Below are positions 55,641 to 64,000 of a DNA stretch of 64,000 bases, piece after piece (position 1 is the first letter of the stretch; every line of letters begins with the position of its first letter). This stretch comes from Saturnia japonica. Lineage: Eukaryota > Arthropoda > Insecta > Lepidoptera > Saturniidae. The notes under the pieces were generated by a model. It did not search any database, was not told the DNA's origin, and saw only the letters and a list, made by a program, of their open reading frames with translations. A program made the translations under genes and the position numbers. The DNA lies in NCBI GenBank assembly GCA_033032175.1, contig CM065325.1:11064930-11128929 (forward strand), read 5' to 3'.

Positions 55641-56941
55641 CAATTTCTATTCATAAATGAATTGTCAAAATCTGATGTAAGAGAGGTCGGATGAGTTCTA
55701 AGGGAGTGATAGTCCTCTTTGAACTATTTGGCTTTCATCTTGGGCTGTGTTGACGAGCACGACACTCTCAATTAAATCACAAAGGCGGGTTCCGTAGGAT
55801 AGTTGTCATAAAATATCTTGTTTATAAAAAAATATTTAAACTATTGGTTTTCTATAAATTTTATATTGGCCCGAATAAAATTGTCAATATAAAACTATAA
55901 CAATACAATATTTACCTATTTGAAAAAAGAAATACATATTTGTCTCTTTGTTTTTTACGTCTTTTTTATTTGTTAGCAATAAAAAACTTCTATTATGTTC
56001 TCAAATTACTATATTTTTACTACTTTAATTATTGGTATAATCATAATATAGTTATTAATTGAAGCAGTCTGGTAAAAGGATTGAACAGTGACTACGTGAC
56101 CTTAGTTTGACATCATATTTACATCTTAGGTATCATATATACATAAATTTATCATATGATATATGGGTGATGTCAAATATAGGTCGTATATTCACTCGGA
56201 TGCGATCTACAGATATTCTGTTGGTACCCTTTGGTGTTAGACAAGCAGTAGGATATAAAATGAGTTGTCGCTATTCCACTGCAAAGGACCCATATTATAA
56301 CTAATTTATACAGTTATAAAACTGTATAGGTATGTATGGTTAAGTATAGTATATATAAAACAGCAAAGAGTGAAAATCTGTAAATTAAAGGTATTTATAA
56401 TAAGAAAAAATCTTGATAGCGAAAAAGACATCAAACAACTAATTAGATGTATCGTAGAATTTTAAAACAAAATAGAAAAATTAAATCCAGTTTATATTTA
56501 TATCTACATTGAAAATTATTTGAAGATAAAATAATTTGTTACCACCACAATTAACCACTTGTTAATACCTAATTTAAACTCGAGTGTCAATCATGAGAGT
56601 AAATCAGAAGGGTGCAAGAATCAAAATCAGCTCAAAACGCGCTGCCCTAAGCTGCTGACGTTAAATTAGGGTTAATCTGAATGTTTGATGTCTCAAGATG
56701 TCTCCGAGTAACGTGCGACTCAATGGGGTATGAAAACTTGAATAAAATTAACAACGACAATAATTAATTATACTTCTTATCATAATAATCTTCTTTTTAC
56801 AATTTAAGTAATTCGAGTTTTAAGACCAATGTCTTTTGCTAAAAATCTATGAGTTGTCGCTATTCGACAGCAATGGTCACATAACATAACTTATCTCCAG
56901 TTAGTTAAAACATCTATGAGGAAGTTTAGAATTATGGACAG
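55641..56941. other. No gene recognised
   Basis: AT-rich. GAGTTGTCGCTATTC occurs at 56262 and again near 56850, a short shared motif of unknown meaning. Confidence 0.5.
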
Positions 56942-57140
56942 AAAACATTTCGGCAGTTTTTGAAATTTTTGTCTGTGTGCCTGTTAGTTTGTACGCCAAA
57001 CACGCAGAATTTAAACTACTGGATCGAATTGAATGAAATTTGCCATGATTGTAGTTTATAGTCTGGAGGTAGGTATCTACATTTAGAATGCATTCTTACA
57101 CGTATGAACATCTGTTTTTATGTGGTCTATAAATTTCGTT
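56942..57140 (+). mobile_element. Helitron internal fragment
   Basis: TTTTTGTCTGTGTGCCTGTT, CTACTGGATCGAATTGAATG and AAATTTGCCATGATTGTAGT have the order found inside lepidopteran non-autonomous Helitrons. Ends are not visible. Confidence 0.45.
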
Positions 57141-57655
57141 TGTTTTATGTATGTACCTATCTAAATAAAAAAAAATTTAGCAATGTTTGTTTATGTTACT
57201 TTTATTCATTCTAGGTGTTTTAGTGCCAAAAGAAAGCTATTTTTTACCATTTGTTCGGTATAAATGAATATAATAATTTATTATCAAAATACAGTTTTTC
57301 GAGATATCCACGACTAGCCTAAGCGAATATATTGGTGCTATTCGCAAGTCGTGGCTACCTCCAGAGAAAACTGTGAAGCACACTAGCACAGGCCGCAATT
57401 CCCGTAGACCATGTAAGTAAAGAAAATAAGTTGATGAATTTCTTGTATATCTACAACATCTAATGAGCAAAATTAATAACAATGCAAAGCGCATGACTTC
57501 GTCTGTCTAGATTTAATAATTTAATGTCCAACAAGAGTTAGGTATTGATGCCAATTAAATTACCGAAATCGCGCGATGAGGCATCTGTCTGTAAGGCGAC
57601 ATTACAATATTGTTCGAGTAAAATTTATTAGCAGCGTATACAATAGTAATATTAT
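57141..57655. other. No gene recognised
   Basis: AT-rich. Short overlapping frames only. Confidence 0.5.
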
Positions 57656-57835
57656 CAATTCTTGTATATATATATATATATATATATCTAATTGGTTTCT
57701 CGGAAACGGCTCCAACGATTTCGATGAAACTTTGCATTTAGATAATGCTTTAGATTCCAAGTTTATCTAGATAGGTGTTTTTCTTTATTTGTTTATAAGT
57801 CACCGAGCACAGCTCGGTCGCCCTGATATTGTCTC
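57656..57835 (+). mobile_element. Helitron 3' part with terminal hairpin and TA microsatellite
   Basis: A TA repeat (57663-57688) is followed by CTCGGAAACGGCTCCAACGA and TTTCGATGAAACTTTGCATT, usual Helitron interior text. A 7-bp hairpin ACCGAGC/GCTCGGT with a 3-base loop (57802-57818) and CGCCCTGATATT close it. Confidence 0.6.
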
Positions 57836-57959
57836 TTTGTAAGGCGTAGGAGTATCCCGACGAAAGACAAAACAGCAATTAAGGGAAATACTGCTTTATC
57901 TATAGTTCGTTAATAATATTGCATTATTTTATTCGATTAATGTTTTTTATTAGTCCCGT

Positions 57960-58490
57960 TTTTAGCTAAGTTTAAGAGTTGTGCAAGGTTTTACTGCTGA
58001 AGCACCACCGACACGTGTATTTCTATCACAAAGTACATTGTTTGTACTGCTGTTCCAGTCTGAAAGAGGCCGTTCTAACTCAGTCCTCAGCAGTTGTAAT
58101 TTATTATCAGTTAAGTTAAGAATAGGTACAATTTTTGCAATTTGGTTTTATAATCGGCCAAAGGTGTTGCTGGGAGCGTTGACGAAATTTCGACCGAAAG
58201 TATTGTCCCTGCTAGCGATGGAAGACCGACGGGGACCGAGGGCAGAGTCACAGGCCGCGGTTCAGCCACCGTCGAGACTGTGATTAGGCCACCGCAGACC
58301 GTGGTGGTTGTCGTAGTGGTCACGGTAGCGCAGCTGGAGACCGCGCACACCACCCTCGCCATGGCTGTCGCCACCTCCCCCTTCCTTCGTGTCAGCGACC
58401 CGGCGATTGCTGCTCTGCAAGCTGGGCGGGATCCGGGGACCGGCTCGCAGCGAAGATCCTCCGGGCACTCTAGTCTGCCATACTGATAGC
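57960..58490. other. GC-rich block with overlapping open frames
   Basis: From 58140 to 58490 three frames (plus 58160-58487, minus 58111-58503 and 58262-58501) are open because the sequence is GC-rich (AGGCCACCGCAGACCGTGGT). None has a domain I recognise; the minus frame has a Thr run (TTTTTTT). It could be part of a retroelement or an exon. The strand cannot be decided. Confidence 0.25.
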
Positions 58491-58964
58491 TCAATCTGCA
58501 CAAACTTATATTACAGCTTATAGCTTGTTGGTGCGTGTTACCAAATTTGTGTTTTTATTGTCTTGAATATAATAATATTGTTGTAAGAAAAGAATATAAA
58601 TAGTAGGTATTTAAGTAATTAAAGACGATCTGTATAGGAAGTAATAACAGGTAATCATAACGTGATGTTTGTGACATTGTACTCCCGAACAGAACCTTAT
58701 ATTGTAGTTAAGTAATAGAGAGTGTTTGAAAGGTTGCGGTTTCCTCCTATTTCTGGTTTGGATTTTTAGTTCAGGTTCATTCATGGTGGGGTCTTGACCG
58801 TTGATGAATTGTTGTAAGGTTGTATCTTTGTAAGGATTTAACACTTGCGTTAAACAGTTTCAACAATTCCTTCGACATCAATACTACTTAGTTGTGAAGT
58901 TTGGAACATTGGAAGTTCGAACTCCAAGAGAGATTCCTCCACATTCTTTGAATTGTTATTTTTA
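58491..58964. other. No gene recognised
   Basis: AT-rich spacer. Confidence 0.5.
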
Positions 58965-59195
58965 TTAATCGATTTAAAAAATGACGGACGTCACTCAGAT
59001 CGAATACATACTTAATTGTTTTATTATGGATGTTCAGCCATAACCCATAACTTCTTTTGTTTGATAGAGGTTACCTGAAGTGTGGAGTCTCCCATTTTAA
59101 TTTAATTAGCATGGGACCTTCAACGCTTCAACTTTGAAGATACACTTAACACCAGGGAACTGCTCAAAATCATTGTATTGAAGTTGTTGGTCATT
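58965..59195 (-). repeat. Dispersed repeat F, copy 5
   Basis: On the minus strand TTCAATACAATGATTTTGAG, GTATCTTCAAAGTTGAAG and TTATGGGTTATGGCTGAACA (also seen in copy 4) match the family. It ends near ATTCGATCTGAGTGACGTCC. Confidence 0.6.
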
Positions 59196-60444
59196 TGTTC
59201 TGGTGGGCCGAACTCGGCGGCACTACAATGCCAGGTTGACTCGGGACAGGAGTGTAGCTAGCCCCGAACACCCCATCAGTTTACAAAAATCAGTTTAATA
59301 TACTAAGTTCCGCGATGCGGGAACTTTCAGATAAGACTACTGAAGTACAATGTGTACCTATTTATACATACTTCGTTAGTTCGTACATCATTCTTAAGCT
59401 GATAACTTTGATCTTAGCTATAGAGGCCGAGAAGCGATAACATTCATTTAATTGTTAAAAGCGGAAGGATTAGGCATATTATGTTGACATCGCGATGTAG
59501 ATTTATATTCGAAAAGTACTTACACTGACTTACAGTGACATCTACGGTGGTCTTACATAACGGTAATTTGCAAAGTAATATCTATTATATTTATTTCCGC
59601 GATCTAATTTTTTTAGATTTATTTTATCGTTTTGGTGTTTTGCATAAAATAGATTGACGACTGATTATAAGTGTAGTAGTGAAACAGTACCAATTCAATA
59701 TTGATATTTGGCTGATATCAAAAAGTTCATCGAATAGTGGAATATCAGCTATTAAAATTTAAATTGAAATATCTAATATCCATGATCAGACATTTAAAAG
59801 GAGTAGGCCTCGTGGAGACTTCTACCCTGCTTTATAATAAATTTTTACAAACGAGGATTATTAACACTGTCAAAGTAAGAGAGAAAGAGACATCTGTACA
59901 TTATAGTAAGAACTACATTTAAATTAATGTAATGTCTTGACACGTTGACAATAAGTTTTGATTAAATTAACTAGATGGCACTGTATAAAAGATTAACATT
60001 GAAAAATTGTATGAGTTCAAAGATTCACGCAAGCAAGGATTGCTGGTGTTTATTTATAATAAGAATATAATCTGTATTTAAATGTAAAAATTTAATTTAA
60101 AATTTCATACTTAATACCTATACATAGAATTTCAACGTAATTATGCAAGGATGAGTTGGGCGCCCCTATTGAAATTTATAGGTTTTTTTTTTTTATTTAA
60201 CTTAAACATTTTTGATGTATGGATAATTTTGTTCATGTTAAAATAAATGTAAGTAAATTCAGTCCATAAATAGGGTAGGAAATTATACCACCAGTTTTTA
60301 AAGTTTTAAAGTAGTATTTATTAAAATTAGAATTTTCTTTTTTCATTTTTACAACATAATCAAGTTTTAATTTATAATTAATTGAAAATACCATTTTCAA
60401 ATGAAACTAAAGATAAATTGCCAAGTCTTCTTTGTAACATTGGT
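59196..60444. other. No gene recognised
   Basis: AT-rich, apart from a short GC-richer patch at 59200-59275 without recognisable content. Confidence 0.5.
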
Positions 60445-60835
60445 GCTCACATATAGGTGGCAAATAAGCATACGGATCACCTAATAGTAAGTGGCTACCG
60501 TGGCCTATGAACATTTGTAATACCATAGGTATCACTAGCGCCTTAACCCGCTACCTGAGCTAAGCTGAACGCTCTGAAAGCCCTACACACCAGAGGAACA
60601 CAATACACAGTTATTCGGTTATAATCTTTTGTAATGTAGAGGTATTTCACAAGTCGAACTACCCCATATAGAGAAAAATATCCAAAGAAATTTCTTTGTG
60701 CCACAACTCTCTATAGGTCTCTTTCCCTATTGAATTTAGGTCGTAAAAAGCACACTTAAGACAGTGAAAACGCTACCACCACGCCGGTTCGGTAAACATC
60801 TCAAGTCATTGAGAAGAGCCTGTAAAAAATTTGGG
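60445..60835 (+). repeat. Dispersed repeat E, longest copy, with a repeat C-like end
   Basis: GGTGGCAAATAAGCATACGG, AGTGGCTACCGTGGCCTATG, ACCATAGGTATCACTAGCGC and GTAGAGGTATTTCACAAG align with the copy at 29268. The end (CTACCACCACGCCGGTTCGG, CATTGAGAAGAGCCTG, GGGCGGGTTTACT) resembles repeat C and is a common lepidopteran retroelement ending. E and C may be two parts of one element. Confidence 0.65.
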
Positions 60836-61515
60836 CGGGTTTACTATTACGATTTTCTTTTCGGAGTTTTTTTTAACAATACATTTCTTTAAGTATTCCT
60901 TAAACTGATCGGTTCTTGTAGAAAGCATATATATATAATATCTATCTACCTTAGCTGCTGAACATTTCAGTACAAAATAGTAAAACATTAGACTATGCAA
61001 GTAGGTATGCGAAGTGGCCTAACCTAGGAGTAGCAATGTCTGATGAGTGGCGAATCTTTATAAAGCGAGAGTGGCAGCAGAGCTTAATCTCCCCGCTAAA
61101 GTTTTAAAGTGTGGAGCTTATTGTAATTTATCATCAAGTGTTGAGTGATGCCTATGAATATTATAATATCTATTATCAACGAAATTTATTAATTTCCTTT
61201 TATCTTGATATTACTGTCAACACGTTTCACATTAGGCAGGGCAAATCTGATCAATTTAGTTAGGTTGACATTTAATATAGTAAACTTATTTAAAGTAAAC
61301 CATTCTGATATTTTAAACAATGTATTATTTAAATGCTTAGGCAATATTCAGTAGTTAGAACCATGTCAGCGAAATTCTTAACCATTAACGGTTGATCATT
61401 TATATATACCAGAACCACGAAAGGTTCCTCAATCGAACCCTGTGTGCCACCGGTTCAGGGTTCTGATTTGAGTAATGATCTCGAAGAAGATGCCTTTACA
61501 CTATTTTACAACGGT
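60836..61515. other. No gene recognised
   Basis: AT-rich. No supported feature. Confidence 0.5.
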
Positions 61516-61925
61516 TTATCCATAAGGCCCACAAACACCATAGTGTTTTAACTTAATTAAAATTGTGCTTGTTGTGGGGGGGGGGATAATATGAGACTTA
61601 ATTACGAATAGAACACGTCCCCTCACTGTCGGGCATGGCGCTATAACCACACTCGGCAGTGAGAAGTTCCCCTTTACCACCGTGTTCACAGTACGGCGTT
61701 GCCCCTCCCACGCAGCACATTCCAAGAGAGTGTGCTGCACAGTGTCCTCGGCCGCACCACACTTGTGACACACGGTGACTGGTTCACGGCTCCCGAAGCT
61801 CTCTCCCCATGTCCAACGTCAATGTTAAGACCCAGTCCAGAACGCCGTCCGGGCCAGGTGCCTTCCGCTTAATGCACTAAAGAAAAAGTTTCTCACGACC
61901 CTCTCCAGCATCCATAACAGCCGTA
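61516..61925 (-). pseudogene. R1-like LINE, internally deleted
   Basis: On the minus strand, EGREKLFL, a stop and then KRKAPGPDGVLDWVLTLTLD give the conserved KAPGPDG motif at the start of the reverse-transcriptase domain. About 30 codons and a stop later, VTVCHKCGAAEDTVQHTLLE and CAAWEGQRRTVNTVVKGNFS is the C-terminal zinc knuckle (CxxC...H...C) of R1-clade LINEs, ending near 61560. The several hundred residues that normally separate these, including the catalytic palm, are missing. A run of ten G at 61577-61586 follows the zinc knuckle. Confidence 0.75.
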
Positions 61926-64000
61926 TAGTTATTTAATGCAGTAGTCATTTTTAACTGACAAACAACATGAAATGAACAAAAACAACAAAAAGAACAACAC
62001 GGTGAATTTATAAAAATCTACGAAAACATGTAAGAATAAAAAAATTAAAATAGATAATATAAAAAAAAACTTTTGTTAAATTAGGGATGTGAAAAAATTA
62101 AATTAAAATTACGAAAATTTAAATTTTTCAATCGATAAAATTACGATCGAAATTTTAAATTTAAAAAATCCATTAATAAAATAAATCGATTTCATTTCAC
62201 TGCCGACTTTTAACTGGTGGCGCTAAATTATAAAAAAAAAAAAAACTTAAATCGGCCTGGAGAATAATTATGATAATAGTATGTACCTAATTAATGTTGG
62301 TTACCTACTATTATTAGAACTGACTGATAAGTATTTGATGAAAACAGTTATTTATGAACATTTTAAGTATTCCATTGGATCTCTCAAAAAAGTAGTTAAT
62401 TAAAATTAATTATTTTTATTTTGTTAATAATGTAATAAATATTTGCAATGATAAATACAACATTCAATTATTTGTTGGTTGTGAAGGATTTCGACGCCCC
62501 TCATTTGATGGCGCGCGCCTGAGGTGCATAGGTGATAATAGGTATAAGAATACAAATAAAAGACAATATATCAAATAAAAGCTTAGCTTTATTACTCGTT
62601 ATATTCACGAAGAAACATCCCTCACCGATATCAACAAGACTGCATGCTGACATTGCTCGTAGAGATACATCTCAAACATACGTGTACTTTTATCCCATAA
62701 CGGTCAATCGTTTAATTTTGATAAATTTTGAATACAACACATTTTAGATTTGCCAATTTTCAATTCTTTATTAAACAAATTTGACGCCAGAAATTTGATT
62801 TTTGAATTTTATTACATTTCATTTCAATTTTTATTTTATATCCACAAAACTCTCATTTAAAGTCTAAAACACCAAACAGTGGTTAGCTCCTAAACATTTA
62901 CGGACAAAGACACACTCTCGTAAATTATAAGCATTATGACAATGTGACATTATATTAATAATATTGTATAATTAATGCTGTAGTATTAAGAACCGTAATA
63001 ATTAATGCGTAGTTAGGTTAGGTTAGTTCGTTTTTTTTTTTTGTGTTGGTATATTTTGTCTTGAGGCCCACAGATTACAATAGTGAGCCGCTAGCAGCCA
63101 TAGTGACAAACACCGAAGTATCCAATGATATTTTATAAGTAGATACGGCATTGACGTTCTTTACATGTAATCGTGAATGGCGATGGCGGGCAATTGCTTC
63201 CAGATCACTTTCGACTTGATATTGGCGTGAGCGAGAAGAAACATTTATCCTTTTTTGACAACAGAGTTTCAGCCATACGCTCTGATTTCCAATATCTTTT
63301 GTTTCAACATGCTGATAACAAAATTTGTACCGTGTTCAAATTGCTTTTAGAGAAAGTATAATGCGTCTATTTATAAAACGTCATTGGAAGTATCTATGGT
63401 ATTGTCATTTTTACAGTTTAAAAATGTTTGGTTTTTAATTTTATTTTTTAAATTTATCTCCTTTACATCCAGAACCATATAAACATCTTTGAGTTATATA
63501 TATAATTATTATTTACCTATATAACAGGTCCACCTCTCAGTCGCCTCTCTCTCTAGCTGTTCAGCTTTATTTACATTTGGTTAATGATCCTAAACTTTTA
63601 ATATTCGACGCTATACTTAAAATTAAATACAAAAAATGCACGACATTCTAAATTTATCTAATTTCCCATATTTGTCACCGCTATATTATTATTATTTCAA
63701 TGAAATTTTGACCTTTTACAACGACTTTAGTAATATTCAATATAAAAATACTCTTTTTGGATAAGTTTTTTTACACAACTCATTTTTATCGTCAGCCAGC
63801 GAGAGGGGTGACGACGGGGTCGCCTCAAAAGAAAAGCTTTGAGCCTCGTAACCTTAACATTGTGAAATTTGTACTAAATATATCATGACGAGCGGACGCG
63901 AACCCCTTATACTTAGCCGAAATGCGAGGATACCGAAACGATGCCTAAACACTAATTTTTCCTTTTTAAAGCACACGCGACATTTGTCTACTGTGAACCT
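61926..64000. other. AT-rich end of the window, nothing coding supported
   Basis: At 62060-62200 there is a very AT-rich block with mirrored words (GAAAATTTAAATTTTTCAAT, ATCGAAATTTTAAATTTAAA), perhaps a decayed palindromic element. At 63012-63026 two to three TTAGG words occur, too few to be telomeric. A 62-codon frame at 63173-63361 has no recognisable family. Confidence 0.45.

Noticed and set aside
63012..63026. TTAGG words (insect telomere motif)
   Set aside because: Only two to three copies, not a telomeric array.

Overview
The window looks like gene-poor, transposon-rich insect nuclear DNA, most likely from a moth or butterfly. It is strongly AT-rich. It carries several tRNA-derived SINE families, Helitron-like ends of the CTAGT type, decayed LINE tails and DNA transposons of the kinds common in Lepidoptera. 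The species cannot be told from the sequence. There are no rRNA genes, tRNA genes outside SINE promoters, CRISPR arrays or bacterial signatures.

Layout. Positions 1-1013 hold the 3' 90% of a mariner transposon whose DD34D transposase frame is open. From 1 to 18.9 kb the sequence is AT-rich, with SINEs, LINE relics and Helitron-like repeats. From 18.9 to 22.9 kb there are GC-richer islands, a 658-bp pogo/Tigger-type element with perfect inverted ends, and a 5'-truncated LINE on the minus strand. From 22.9 to 40.7 kb there are more dispersed repeats, a candidate 3' terminal exon (31903) and long unremarkable AT-rich DNA (34.8-39.5 kb).

The 40.7-53.3 kb block is the richest. It has a BEL/Pao LTR element with two identical 153-bp LTRs and a 5-bp target duplication, whose single ORF joins a gag start to an integrase tail. 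Next come a pentamer-based minisatellite and a hAT-type element (8-bp duplication GTCACGGG) nested in a possible older LTR element. A 4.3-kb PIF/Harbinger element follows, with both genes apparently intact and convergent (five-exon DDE transposase and four-exon Myb/SANT protein), matching ends and a TTA duplication. After it lie a broken THAP-domain gene and a candidate long LTR containing a 45-bp tandem repeat. The only confident host gene, an intronless UXT (prefoldin-like) homologue, is at 52761-53234. From 53.3 to 64 kb there is again repeat-laden AT-rich DNA, with an internally deleted R1-like LINE at 61.5-61.9 kb.

How the parts work together: the transposase and Myb/SANT protein are the two factors a PIF/Harbinger element needs to bind its ends and move, and both can be assembled here with canonical splice sites. 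The remaining elements look non-autonomous, fragmentary or dead, except that the mariner could be intact if its missing first codons are. No wholly new system is evident. The strongest items are the complete Harbinger, the young gag-integrase BEL deletion derivative, and a family of 117-bp units found as tandem dimers at four loci.
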